Positions 55,109 to 64,000 are shown, counted from the stretch's first letter. The stretch is 64,000 nt of DNA from Lederbergia panacisoli (GCF_024626525.1 NZ_JANJGU010000012.1:57184-121183), one strand, 5' to 3'. Numbers and translations: made by a program. The notes: a model not told the origin generated them from the sequence alone.

Positions 55109-55563
55109 TCAACTCACCTCAAAAATAACAATATATACAAGCTCTTTAAAATTAGCTTTTTTCTTATATCCTATGAAATTAATTATACCTAATTTTTAAA
55201 AAATACCCTTTCTATTATGATATAACGAATGTCATAATATTGCTAGAATTTGTCATTAAGAATAAATTTTTCTAGGAAATTGATAGAATAGCAGGAATTT
55301 AATCAAAAATAATATCTATTTTTGGGTACTCACTTGTGCTCTTTTTTTAAGCCCTTTAGAAAGATCAGACCCTATAATTTTCATCTCCCGATCATAGGAA
55401 TGGCTTCTTATAAACTAGGTGGATAAAATCATAGAAGTGCTCGAAATGGATTCTATTGTTGATGTACTAAGCTTTTGGCTCGATCATAAGGGGATGAAAG
55501 TTCAGATACTTTGCACCACCTTTAGGACGTCCATCAGGGTTTCTGTAAACTATTTCTTTTGGG

Positions 55564-55758
55564 ATGAAGAAGAGTTTTTGGGTTGGTGTGGACATAATTA
55601 GCATGTATAGTGTAGAAGATGCTTTAAAGTTCGCCCCAAAATTATCATTAGAAGAATTTGAAGAAGAGATACAAGGAAGGAATTTGAAAATACGGAATTC
55701 AAAAAGACCTGGGATGAAGGAAGATGTAAGTTTTAAATTCTACGGACGTAACAAGTAG
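55564..55758 (+). CDS. Unidentified small open reading frame
   Basis: A 64-codon frame, MKKSFWVGVDIISMYS then EDALKFAPKLSLEEFEEEIQG and SKRPGMKEDVSFKFYGRNK. The composition is protein-like (charged, helix-prone) and differs from the surrounding AT-rich noise. No convincing ribosome site precedes the ATG. It may be the tail of a broken gene. I do not recognise it. Confidence 0.3.
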   Translation: MKKSFWVGVDIISMYSVEDALKFAPKLSLEEFEEEIQGRNLKIRNSKRPGMKEDVSFKFYGRNK

Positions 55759-55799
55759 AAAAGCACAATCTTCATAACCCAAGTACGCACAATTGACAT

Positions 55800-56010
55800 T
55801 AACTTTATAATCGTATAAACGCTGGTTAGCAAATTAAAGCCTTGAGGTTCGCTTACACATGGTAACACGCACAAATAGATTCTAAGTAATTGGCGGGAGG
55901 GCGTCTCCCCTTCTACCGACTACTTAGAATCGAACTTCATGGTAAATGGTAATGCAACTAGACTTGGCACTGCTGAGGTTGCAGTGGTTGCATTTAAATA
56001 TAAAATATTC
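55800..56010 (+). mobile_element. Possible IS200/IS605-like right-end remnant
   Basis: A stem GATTCTAAGTA / TACTTAGAATC encloses a GC-rich loop (GGCGGGAGGGCGTCTCCCC), itself able to form GGGAG/CTCCC. A short frame NGNATRLGTAEVAVVAFKY follows. Preceding CCTTGAGGTTCGCT and this layout recall the 3' end of TnpB-type elements in Bacillaceae. No transposase body is present. The assignment is from memory and weak. Confidence 0.3.
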
Positions 56011-56153
56011 AGTTAAATATAAATCTTTATATTCCTATTATTGGATGATACTGGTAAATGTCTGTAAGTACCATGAGTGGCGTGAGTACCTAGTACTCGC
56101 CCAAAATGAAAATCGGTGAATTTTTTTGGTCCAAAAAGTCCCCTTCCAACTCT

Positions 56154-58403
56154 TCAAGAAGATAGATACTGTCTATATTGCCCAGGAGTTAATCCTTCTT
56201 CATTCCTGAACTTCCTAGTAAAGTTAGCAACATCTACGTATCCAATATCTTTTACAATTTCTCTTATAGGTAGGTTCGTTTCTAATAGCTGTCTTTTAAA
56301 TTCTTCCGAACGCAAATTCCAAATATACTGTGTAAAAGTAAAGCCTGTTTGTTCCTTAATAAATCTACTAATATAGGAAGTTGACAAACTAAATGTTGCC
56401 GCCAAAAGTTCTAGGTTTAAATTATTGGATTTATATTCGTTTTGGATATAGGCTATAATATCATTCCTCAATTGAATATTATTACTTTCTTTCCTAATAT
56501 CAACTTCTTCGCATACTAATTTAATCATTTTTATCAAACTAAATTTTAATTCCTCTAAAGATTGAAAGTCCACTATTCTATCAATATTTTGAACCTTATG
56601 GATAATCTCCAATTCAGCTAAATATTTTAATACTGTATTTATAATATCGAAACACATACACCTTATTAGTGGAATAGATATTTCTTCATTCCTTAAATAT
56701 TGAAAAATAGATTCCAAGTTCTCAATGGCTAAATGAAAATCACCCTGTTTCAAACTTTGTGTAAATTTAACTTGGTACTCAGCTGGATACCAAATATTCC
56801 TTCCCATTTTTAAAGTAATTTCATCAAAAAACACGATATTACTATTTGTAACTAGATTGAATTCAATGGAAGCAAGAGCCTCTATATAAGAGTGATTAAT
56901 ATTCTCCATTCCTTGGTGGACATTTCCAACACCAATCTTTGGCACTAGACCGCTACCGGCACTCGCTATTATTTCTTTCATTTTTTCAAAATAAAGACTT
57001 CTCAATTGTAGATCTTGTTCATCGCCAATACTTACAATTAAAGCAATTGCTTTTTCATGGAAAAGTTCTACTCCATACCCCACGCATCCTTGGAATGAAA
57101 CCTTTGATAATAAATCAACCATTCCTTCGCGCCCATAAAAATCATTTTCATCATTACCTTTATAAGAAATCACCATGACAAAATAACTATTACCATTAAA
57201 CGAAAGATGAGCCTCCTCTGATAGAGTTTCCATATCAACTTTTATATTGCCTTTGATCATTTTTAATAAAAACTGGGCTCTAACAAATGGTTTTTGTTCT
57301 ATTACCCGCTCTTCTAACTTTTTACTATCTTGAAACATCAACTCTATCGAATCTCTAATAATTTCCAATTCATCTTTACTTTTCTTTATAAGCCCCGTTC
57401 GTTGATTCGATTTCAAATATTGCGCTATGTTTTCAATGGGACGATATTGTCTTACTGATAACAAGAATGCAGAAATTACTCCAAATACGGCTATGATAGA
57501 GAAAATAGATATTATCATTTTTTTCAACGCTGATAATTTACCGTAAAACTGAGCTGTCGGGATAGCGGTTACAAAAGTCCATCCACTTATATCTGACTTA
57601 ATCCTTACTAATGAATACTTTTCGTTATTAATATTTTCGTTAATTACTTTCGTGTCACTATTCGCGAGACCATATAAAGCACTAGAATCAAGTAATTTAC
57701 CATTATTATCCGATGCAAGTATTTCATTTTCTTTATTAAAAATATAAATATTCCCTTGAAAATCACCAAGAATATTGTTTATTAATTTAGTTAGAGTCTC
57801 CTGCTTAACAAAAAATATAACCTTTCCATATGATATTGAACTACCCGGTGGAACTGGATAAAAATAAGCAATAATGTTTTTGGGACTCTGTTTCTTATCT
57901 GATTTAAGTTCAAGGGGGTATATAACAGGTTGTGACTCACTGTAAATCGTCTCTTTGAATTTCGTAATCTCAGACTCTTTTAACTTATGATCATATTTAA
58001 TAACCGTGTCAACTGTGGTCACACCTTTTGGTGAATAGATATAATCATCTTCGTCATAGTATAAATATAAATCATCAATCAAGGAGCTATTTACTTGGTA
58101 TTTACTAAGCTCTTGAATTGCCTCAATATTGTAATAAGGTTGCCTTACCATATATGGCGTTAAACGATGATCGGTAGAAATTCTAGTTGCAATGTTTTTT
58201 AATTCCTCCATACGGGAATCAGTTAGATCTCTTACCTGCTCTAATTGGGAATAATTCGACTGAATAATTTCCTCTTGCAGACTACTAACAGACATTTGAT
58301 AGAATATAATACTTATCGTTAAATAAGGGATCAGGAAAATGATAAAATAAGATATTAAATACTTATAAAATAAATAAGGCTTCTTTATTTTAAATTTAAC
58401 CAT
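56154..58403 (-). CDS. Membrane sensor/AraC-family regulator (two-TM, Cache-like)
   Basis: A 749-aa one-piece sensor-regulator. TM1 (about 15-35), an extracellular domain of about 255 residues resembling dCache, and TM2 (about 294-316) are followed by a cytoplasmic linker. The AraC helix-turn-helix pair is at the end (LELLAATFSLSTSYISRFIKEQTGF, IREIVKDIGYVDVANFTRKFRNEEGLTPGQYR). Such proteins act without a kinase, sensing an extracellular sugar and activating neighbouring ABC genes. It is the last gene in the minus-strand run and follows the MgtC-like gene by about 48 bases. Confidence 0.9.
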   Translation of the reverse strand: MVKFKIKKPYLFYKYLISYFIIFLIPYLTISIIFYQMSVSSLQEEIIQSNYSQLEQVRDLTDSRMEELKNIATRISTDHRLTPYMVRQPYYNIEAIQELSKYQVNSSLIDDLYLYYDEDDYIYSPKGVTTVDTVIKYDHKLKESEITKFKETIYSESQPVIYPLELKSDKKQSPKNIIAYFYPVPPGSSISYGKVIFFVKQETLTKLINNILGDFQGNIYIFNKENEILASDNNGKLLDSSALYGLANSDTKVINENINNEKYSLVRIKSDISGWTFVTAIPTAQFYGKLSALKKMIISIFSIIAVFGVISAFLLSVRQYRPIENIAQYLKSNQRTGLIKKSKDELEIIRDSIELMFQDSKKLEERVIEQKPFVRAQFLLKMIKGNIKVDMETLSEEAHLSFNGNSYFVMVISYKGNDENDFYGREGMVDLLSKVSFQGCVGYGVELFHEKAIALIVSIGDEQDLQLRSLYFEKMKEIIASAGSGLVPKIGVGNVHQGMENINHSYIEALASIEFNLVTNSNIVFFDEITLKMGRNIWYPAEYQVKFTQSLKQGDFHLAIENLESIFQYLRNEEISIPLIRCMCFDIINTVLKYLAELEIIHKVQNIDRIVDFQSLEELKFSLIKMIKLVCEEVDIRKESNNIQLRNDIIAYIQNEYKSNNLNLELLAATFSLSTSYISRFIKEQTGFTFTQYIWNLRSEEFKRQLLETNLPIREIVKDIGYVDVANFTRKFRNEEGLTPGQYRQYLSS

Positions 58404-58450
58404 TTTATAATCACCCCAACCTTATAAATACAGAGGGTTGCAAATATTCA

Positions 58451-58939
58451 CTACCCACTTAATGTCGATGTCTTCGTTTCCTTGTCTAAATGTTTTTTTT
58501 CAAAAAATACTCCTAAGTGAGCTAATATGAATGTTAAAAAGGTCGCAAATATAACAACCCCATAAAATCCCGCACCGATACCTATGCCTACCCCACCAAC
58601 AAAGAAAATCATCGAGGCTGAGGTAAGCCCCTTCACTTGCAGCCCGTCCTTTAAAATGACACCAGCTCCTAAAAAGCCTAATCCTGAAACAATTTGCGCC
58701 GCCAATCTTAATGGATCGACTCGTACATTTTCATGAATGCCGCTATACTTTTCTACACTAACTATTGAAATGAGGGTAAGTAATGTGCAAGCAACCGCAA
58801 CGTATGTATAAGTTTTTAATCCTGCCGGTTTATGCTTGGACGTACGGTCCCAACCAATTAAAAACCCCAATATCGCACTGATCAATATTTTAAAGTAAAT
58901 TTCATATTCGACAAACATCGTACTTATATAGTGTAACAC
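58451..58939 (-). CDS. MgtC/SapB-family membrane protein
   Basis: A 162-aa protein with four or five TM helices. The family signature is complete: LISAILGFLIGWDRTSKHKPAGLKTYTYVAVACTLLTLIS, then DPLRLAAQIVSGLGFLGAGVILKDG and VKGLTSASMIFFVGGVGIGIGAG. MgtC relatives affect Mg2+ homeostasis and membrane energetics; the role here is unknown. I use GTG at 58939, because AAGGAAGGTGAT stands seven bases before it. Its place between a sugar operon and its regulator is unexpected. Confidence 0.88.
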   Translation of the reverse strand: MLHYISTMFVEYEIYFKILISAILGFLIGWDRTSKHKPAGLKTYTYVAVACTLLTLISIVSVEKYSGIHENVRVDPLRLAAQIVSGLGFLGAGVILKDGLQVKGLTSASMIFFVGGVGIGIGAGFYGVVIFATFLTFILAHLGVFFEKKHLDKETKTSTLSG

Positions 58940-59020
58940 AATACATATCACCTTCCTTTCCAACTCGTATTTACGAGAAACAGTACCAAGCGTAAGCTTT
59001 CACTTGGTACCTTCAATAAA

Positions 59021-59794
59021 TTACGCTAATTGAAAACGATTAGATAATAGCCCAACTTCTTGTAAGCCACGAACAATTCCATCATTATCTGCATCAGAAG
59101 TAATAAAATCCGCGTGTTTTTTTACCTTTTCATGGGCATTTCCCATTGCGACCCCTACACCAGCCGCTTGCAACATTTCAATATCATTCAGTCCATCGCC
59201 AAATGCATATACATCCTTCATATCTATATTAAGTTCTTTCACTATCGATTTAATTCCCTCCACTTTAGATCTACCGGTTGGTATAATATCTAAAGCCTCC
59301 TTGCCCCATCTGACAAATGAGTAATGTTGCGAAAAGTTATCTAGATAGTCAACCTCATGTTCCTCGGCAAATAGAATAGCCTGAAATATATTTGAATAAT
59401 CCAATGGAAGATTATTCATATGTGCCTTTTTCCAGTCTTCTAAGCTTTTAAAACCTTTATCTTCATTACGAATTGCAATTTCATCCAAAAATATGATTTG
59501 ATGATTATTATTTTCAATTTCTTTAGTCAATAATTTTAAATAAGTAGGGTCTAGGTAATTTTTTGATATAGCCTTGTTTGAATAGACTACATACTGTCCA
59601 TTAAAACCTACAAAAGATGTCATATTCAATTCTTTTGTTAAAAGTTGTATATTATTTGGTCCTCTTCCAGTTGCTATTGCAGTAAAAATGTTATTTTTCT
59701 GCAACTCTGCAATTGCCTTTTTAGTGGTCTCAGCGAGAGTACGATTACTTCCTAATAACGTTCCATCAATATCAAAAAATACTGCTTTCTTCAT
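59021..59794 (-). CDS. HAD-superfamily Cof-type sugar phosphatase
   Basis: A 257-aa Cof/YidA-type phosphatase. Motif I is FFDIDGTLL (Asp8, Asp10), motif II AIATGRGP, motif III Lys in GRSKVEGI, and motif IV AFGDGLNDIEML. A C2-type cap fills the middle (about 80-185). It probably dephosphorylates a sugar phosphate. It lies 23 bases after the permease gene and belongs to the third importer operon. Confidence 0.9.
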   Translation of the reverse strand: MKKAVFFDIDGTLLGSNRTLAETTKKAIAELQKNNIFTAIATGRGPNNIQLLTKELNMTSFVGFNGQYVVYSNKAISKNYLDPTYLKLLTKEIENNNHQIIFLDEIAIRNEDKGFKSLEDWKKAHMNNLPLDYSNIFQAILFAEEHEVDYLDNFSQHYSFVRWGKEALDIIPTGRSKVEGIKSIVKELNIDMKDVYAFGDGLNDIEMLQAAGVGVAMGNAHEKVKKHADFITSDADNDGIVRGLQEVGLLSNRFQLA

Positions 59795-59816
59795 TGTACA
59801 ACTCCTAATATTATAT

Positions 59817-60710
59817 TTACTCTTTTATTGAACCAATCAAAACCCCTTGTACAAAGTATCTTTGTAAAAATGGATATACAATTAGTAAAGGTAATGCTGC
59901 AACAATTATAACCGCATATTTAACGAGTGCTGCCGTTTTAACCTGTTCCACTAAAGAATCTCCTAATGCCGCGCCGCCCCCTGCTGCAGTATCTATTTCA
60001 TGAATGATTAAAATTTCCCTTAAAATCAATTGTAAAGGATATAAATCGACATCCGATAAATAGATCAAAGCTGAAAAGTATTGATTCCACAAGCTTACTC
60101 CATGAAATAGTGCCATTACAGCGATGATGGGCGTGGATAATGGTAGAACAATTTTAAAAAAGATATAAAAATCCGATGCTCCATCAATTCTTGCTGCCTC
60201 AACCAACTGATCTGGTACATTATGTTCAAAAAATGTTCTTGCCACCAAGATCGACCAAGCTCCAACAACTCCAGGTACGATAATTGCCCAGATTGTGTTC
60301 ACCATTCCAAGTGACCTAACAACTAAATAAGTAGGGATTAAACCTCCATTAAATAACATGGTAAATAGTACAAACCAAAGTATTAACTTTTTCCCCATTA
60401 CTTCTTTTCTCGATAATGCATATGCACAAGGAAGTAATATAATAAGATGCAAAACAGTTCCAAGAAGTGTATACATAATGGTATTTCTATATCCAAGCCA
60501 AATTGCATTATTTTCAAGAATAACTTTATATCCTTTCAATGTAATATCAACCGGCCATAACCACATTTTTCCGGTACTTACAGCGGACGGATCACTTATA
60601 GAAGCACTAATTGCGAAAATTAGTGGGTAAATAATGACAATCGTTACGATGAGTACAAGTATTTTATTTAATATATCAAATGTTTTATCGGATAGACCTC
60701 TGCTAATCAT
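59817..60710 (-). CDS. ABC sugar permease (LplC/YtcP type)
   Basis: A 297-aa permease with six TM helices. The EAA loop is DQLVEAARIDGASDFYIFFKIVLPLSTPI (about 182-210). The end, QRYFVQGVLIGSIKE, is nearly the same as in the permease at 22 kb, so the two operons belong to the same Lpl/Yte family. GAGGTG precedes the ATG, 12 bases after the partner permease. Confidence 0.9.
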   Translation of the reverse strand: MISRGLSDKTFDILNKILVLIVTIVIIYPLIFAISASISDPSAVSTGKMWLWPVDITLKGYKVILENNAIWLGYRNTIMYTLLGTVLHLIILLPCAYALSRKEVMGKKLILWFVLFTMLFNGGLIPTYLVVRSLGMVNTIWAIIVPGVVGAWSILVARTFFEHNVPDQLVEAARIDGASDFYIFFKIVLPLSTPIIAVMALFHGVSLWNQYFSALIYLSDVDLYPLQLILREILIIHEIDTAAGGGAALGDSLVEQVKTAALVKYAVIIVAALPLLIVYPFLQRYFVQGVLIGSIKE

Positions 60711-60722
60711 TTATTTCACCTC

Positions 60723-61685
60723 TTACCACAAACTATTTTCACTTACTCTTCTGGCAAAATAGTTAACTATGATTAATAAAATTAAATTTATTACGGAATC
60801 GAATAATCCAATTGCGGCAGAAAAGTCATATTCCCCGCCAATAATCCCTGTTTGATAAACAAATGTTTGAATAATATCGGAGGTCTCTGAGTTAAGCGCG
60901 TTTTGCATTAATAGCACTTTTTCAAATCCGATAGACATGAATTTTCCAATATTTAAAATGAACAACACAACAATGGCGGGCATAATGGAAGGGATATTAA
61001 TATACCAAATTTTTTGTACCCTTGTTGCCCCATCTATGCTCGCTGATTCATGAAGTTCTGGATTGACACCCGCTAAAGCTGCCAAATAAATAATCGTTCC
61101 CCAACCTAATGACTGCCATTCTCCAGACCACACATAAATATGTCTAAACCAGCCAGGACTAGTCAGGAAAGGAATGGCTTCTCCACCAAGCTTGACGATA
61201 ACATTATTTACTAATCCACTAATTGGATCTAAAAAGGCAATTAGCATCCCAACTACTACAACCACTGAAATAAAATGGGGGGCATATGTTAATGTTTGCA
61301 TCCATTTTTTAAATGCACCATTTTTTAATTCATTTAGCGAAAGGGCGAACAAAATGGGCAAAGGAAACAATGCTAATTGATAAAAACTAATCGCAAACGT
61401 ATTTTTTATTAATCGCCAAAAGTAATATGAATTGTAAAAGCGTGTAAAATGTTCAAAACCAACCCAAGGACTATCAGTAATACCAAGGGTAGCAATATAA
61501 TCTTTAAAGCCTATTTGCACACCATACATAGGAATATAATGAAAAATAGTGAAGTAAAGAACAGCCGGCAGCAAAAAAGCATATAGTTGCCAACTTTTCA
61601 TAAAACTTCTTTTTACAGTTAAAACACGACCCGGAACAGAAATCTTTTTCGAAGGATTAACTGTACTTACTTCCTTGATTTCCAA
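60723..61685 (-). CDS. ABC sugar permease (LplB/YteP type)
   Basis: A 320-aa permease with six TM helices after an N-terminal tail of about 30 residues. Typical YteP features are PAVLYFTIFHYIPMYGVQIGFKDY and the EAA loop ELHESASIDGATRVQKIWYINIPSIMP. It starts with TTG after AGGAGG. A strong hairpin separates it from the binding-protein gene upstream. It pairs with the LplC-like subunit; the ATPase must come from elsewhere. Confidence 0.9.
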   Translation of the reverse strand: MEIKEVSTVNPSKKISVPGRVLTVKRSFMKSWQLYAFLLPAVLYFTIFHYIPMYGVQIGFKDYIATLGITDSPWVGFEHFTRFYNSYYFWRLIKNTFAISFYQLALFPLPILFALSLNELKNGAFKKWMQTLTYAPHFISVVVVVGMLIAFLDPISGLVNNVIVKLGGEAIPFLTSPGWFRHIYVWSGEWQSLGWGTIIYLAALAGVNPELHESASIDGATRVQKIWYINIPSIMPAIVVLFILNIGKFMSIGFEKVLLMQNALNSETSDIIQTFVYQTGIIGGEYDFSAAIGLFDSVINLILLIIVNYFARRVSENSLW

Positions 61686-61702
61686 GCGATAACCTCCTAG
61701 GC

Positions 61703-61742
61703 AATACTATACGGACAACAGAATAGTTATCCGTATAGTATT
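61703..61742 (-). terminator. Hairpin between the binding-protein and permease genes
   Basis: AATACTATACGGA / TCCGTATAGTATT is a perfect 13-bp stem with a 14-base loop, in the 91-base gap. It sits just before the permease ribosome site and is the third such hairpin next to a binding-protein gene in this window. Confidence 0.8.
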
Positions 61743-61776
61743 CATTCACAATAATGTAAACAGCACTGTAAGCAAA

Positions 61777-63417
61777 TTAACTATTAATAAATCTATCGTA
61801 GGCCGCCTTTTGAATCTCCATATATTCACTTAATCTCATATCCTCAATCGTTTTAACATATTTATCCCATTCAGAAAATGATACGTTTCCAGAAATAAAC
61901 TTGTCTCTCATTTCCTCTACATATTTTTCAATATCCGCTGTAAGGGCTGCCATTTTTTTACTTTCTTCACTTGTAAAAGTGAATCCTGGCCATGATTCCT
62001 CAATCATAAATGGTTTATTTTTCTCAGCAGCAGTTAAAAGCGCCGGCAAATTTTCTGTTCCTTGGAAAAATTCCTTTTTAATAATACCTGGTGCCCCTCC
62101 GTTTGGATATGTTAGATATTTTGAGATTGCTTGGGACATTGTTAACCCATCAGGGTTGTTGATGATTTCATCTAAAAACTTATATCCCCCGTCATCTGTT
62201 GTCTCATATGTTTCACCTTCAACACCTAAATAGTATAGCTTCGAACCCTCATCACTATAAAAATGGTCAACCCACCTAACAGTTGCTGCAGGGTATTTAT
62301 TATCTTTCGTAATTACAAATCCATTGATTCCAGCAAGTGTTGGATAGACATTGGAATATAGCTGATCACCAAAAGGTCCTTTTAATGCTATTCCACTATC
62401 ATAGTCATCTTCTCCTACTCCAAATGCACTTTGTGTACTCCAGTAAATCGTACTTCCATATAAACCTTCGGAACCATTAGCAAGATAATTACTATGATCA
62501 ATTGTAAAAATATTTTGTTCGATTAGATTTTCACTATATAACTTGTTAATATATTCAAGCATTGCTTTGTATTCGGGAGATGTTGGAATAAATCTTAACT
62601 CGTCTCCCTTAGGGTCCATATCAATATATGGGTGGGCGGTACCTCTATTTCCTAAGCCATATGATCCCTTTAACCAATTTACTAAGTGATTCATACTATT
62701 GGCACCGAACGGAACCTCCCTGCCTGATCCATCTCCAAGCAAATCATTTTCTTTAACAGCGACCAAGAAATCATAGAATTCATCCACTGTAGACGGCACA
62801 TCCATCTTCAACGCTTCAAGCCATTCTTTTTTAAACCAAGGCCTTGCACCAATACGATACGAGGTGAAATCTTCCGATCCAATCGTAGGGAACGAATAAA
62901 TATTTCCGTCTGGGAATGTAAGTCCTTTTTTAATTTCAGGATTTTGTTCAAATATTTTCATAAGGTTCGGTGCATGTTTTTCAATTAAATCATTCAATGG
63001 AATAAAAGTGCCTTGCTCACCAAATTTAAGAATATCTATATTAGGCAACTCGGCCGAATGGAGAGCATCCGGTAACTTTCCACCTGAAGATAATAACAAA
63101 TTACGTTTTTCCTCTAATCCATCCTGTGGTGTCATTTCCCACACAACATCGATGTTACTTAATTCTTCATACTTATTAAAGATCAATACATCGTTCCAAT
63201 CTTCGGCTGCAGCAGGTCTTCTCTTCACAAACATATTAAGCGTAATTTGTTCTTTAACAATCGGAAGACCGGATTCTGTTAGATTATCTAAAGACTCATC
63301 CTTAGCTTCTTTATCTTTATTTGCAACATTCGCCTTATCGCTATTACATGCTGATAGAACTAAAAAGAGAGATAATAAAATAGCCACAATTTTAAAATTT
63401 CTGAATTCCAATTTCAA
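61777..63417 (-). CDS. Extracellular solute-binding lipoprotein (LplA/YtcQ type)
   Basis: A 546-aa receptor. The signal peptide ends LFLVLSACNSDK, with lipid-modified Cys. Family traits are ITLNMFVKRRPAAAEDWNDV, KRNLLLSSGGKLPDAL and the YSFPTIGSEDFTSYRIGARPWFKKEWL segment. The large size matches LplA-like oligosaccharide receptors. It is the first gene of the third Lpl-type operon. The start is TTG at 63417, with GGGGG close in front. The ligand is unknown. Confidence 0.9.
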   Translation of the reverse strand: MKLEFRNFKIVAILLSLFLVLSACNSDKANVANKDKEAKDESLDNLTESGLPIVKEQITLNMFVKRRPAAAEDWNDVLIFNKYEELSNIDVVWEMTPQDGLEEKRNLLLSSGGKLPDALHSAELPNIDILKFGEQGTFIPLNDLIEKHAPNLMKIFEQNPEIKKGLTFPDGNIYSFPTIGSEDFTSYRIGARPWFKKEWLEALKMDVPSTVDEFYDFLVAVKENDLLGDGSGREVPFGANSMNHLVNWLKGSYGLGNRGTAHPYIDMDPKGDELRFIPTSPEYKAMLEYINKLYSENLIEQNIFTIDHSNYLANGSEGLYGSTIYWSTQSAFGVGEDDYDSGIALKGPFGDQLYSNVYPTLAGINGFVITKDNKYPAATVRWVDHFYSDEGSKLYYLGVEGETYETTDDGGYKFLDEIINNPDGLTMSQAISKYLTYPNGGAPGIIKKEFFQGTENLPALLTAAEKNKPFMIEESWPGFTFTSEESKKMAALTADIEKYVEEMRDKFISGNVSFSEWDKYVKTIEDMRLSEYMEIQKAAYDRFINS

Positions 63418-63952
63418 ACCCCCAACTTCTTATTTTTAAAACTAAGTATATCCCACCTAATTGCAGTCTTATAATTTCTGAAACTACCAATCACCCCCGG
63501 GAAGAATTAAATACGATGATTTTCACCTTATGTACGCGCTTCCAATTCGCTTCATTAATCCTTTAGAATTTTTACTTTCATCGAATATATAAAGCGCAAG
63601 AAGTTTTGTATATATGTAGATGATGTTGTCCCTATGTTGAATTTGACAAACCCTTGGTAAACCTAAGTTTTCGCTTAACCATCTACAATTAACTCCAGAA
63701 TCTCGCACAGATTAAATTTAGGTTTGATAAAGTTTATGAGGTTTTGGTATGTAAGATAGGCAGTGGTATTAATTAAAATAATGGATAAATGAAATGACAT
63801 ACTTTTCCTGACAAGATCGATCGATAACAATTGATGAAATTCCGGCTAGAATTGGTGAAAGTTTGATTAGGATTGGATGTAGTATAAATAGTGGACGACA
63901 GAATTGACGTATGTTTAAATCATAAATAACATACAAAAGGGCGTGTTTCCAC
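63418..63952. other. Gene-free interval with a third 21-nt-type array
   Basis: This 535-bp AT-rich region holds the upstream region of the importer operon. At its right end is a short reversed copy of the CATCAATT/CACCAATT periodic motif (about 63826-63881). I see nothing else in it. Confidence 0.6.
63826..63881. repeat. Degenerate 21-nt-period array 3 (reverse orientation)
   Basis: On the minus strand CATCCAATC, CACCAATTC and CATCAATTG follow each other at 22 and 21 nt, the same pattern as the arrays at 11.6 and 32.1 kb. It has only about three units. Confidence 0.55.
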
Positions 63953-64000
63953 ATGGCAACGTACAAATCTTATGATGCAGTATTTAAAGAGTATGTCACA
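63953..64000 (+). CDS. Start of an unidentified gene, cut by window edge
   Basis: The ATG at 63953 opens a frame of 16 codons to the end of the window: MATYKSYDAVFKEYVT. AAAAGGGCG lies about ten bases upstream as a possible ribosome site. Too little is present to name it. Confidence 0.4.
   Translation, partial: MATYKSYDAVFKEYVT

Larger units (their letters stand above)
55109..56153. other. Long interval with decayed sequences
   Basis: This 1,045-bp interval has no recognised intact gene. It contains the unidentified short frame at 55564-55758 and a hairpin-bearing segment at 55800-56010. The remainder is AT-rich without clear signals. Confidence 0.6.

Overview
The window looks like an accessory carbohydrate-catabolism region of a low-GC Gram-positive bacterium, most likely a Bacillaceae species. 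Supporting signs are strong AGGAGG-type ribosome sites with frequent GTG/TTG starts, a ComK homologue, YesM/YesN-type and Lpl/Yte-type sugar systems, CcpA (cre)-like sites, and a group IIC intron fragment resembling the Oceanobacillus intron. No rRNA, tRNA or CRISPR array was seen.

Layout. 1-7.7 kb: 5' part of a ROK repressor, an 860-bp array of 51-bp repeats, then an amino-sugar operon on the minus strand (MFS transporter, two Gfo/Idh dehydrogenases, sugar isomerase, NagB-like, NagA). 8-11.5 kb: GDPD phosphodiesterase, chemotaxis receptor, TIMP/NTR-like surface protein. 12-24 kb: a long minus-strand operon (two ABC permeases, solute-binding lipoprotein, YesL, Gfo/Idh, ThuA, aldo/keto reductase, three SDRs, sugar isomerase, UlaG-like lactonase), facing a divergent YesM/YesN two-component system at 24.2-27.6 kb. 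28-31.7 kb: 2-hydroxyacid dehydrogenase, GDPD, HAD, ComK. 32.4-39.8 kb: AraC regulator divergent from ROK kinase, GH4 glycosidase, NagB, binding protein and two permeases. 40.4-54.3 kb: a possible island for sulfated sugars (two sulfatases, ABC importer, LysR, TauE/SafE exporter, dehydrogenases, XylR-like regulator), flanked by a complete and a truncated copy of one Pro/Lys-rich gene. 56-63.4 kb: a third Yte/Lpl-type ABC operon with HAD, MgtC-like and a large sensor/AraC regulator. An unidentified gene starts at 63.95 kb.

How it works together. Four ABC sugar importers are present, each with one lipoprotein and two permeases but no ATPase, so a shared MsmX-type ATPase elsewhere is implied. 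Most units have their own regulator beside them. Imported sugars would be processed by dehydrogenases (five Gfo/Idh genes, one broken; three SDRs; two 2-hydroxyacid dehydrogenases; one AKR), TIM-barrel isomerases, a lactonase, deaminases, a GH4 glycosidase and sulfatases. The substrates are inferred, not shown.

The non-coding DNA is unusually rich. It holds a 51-bp hairpin array, a dispersed palindromic family with GTGCCAGGCAC ends that abuts or overwrites gene 3' ends, three degenerate 21-nt-period arrays, intercistronic hairpins next to binding-protein genes, a group IIC intron remnant and several gene fragments. A matched pair of ATAAC-N5-GTTAT sites ties the LysR regulator to both the exporter and the sulfatase operon.
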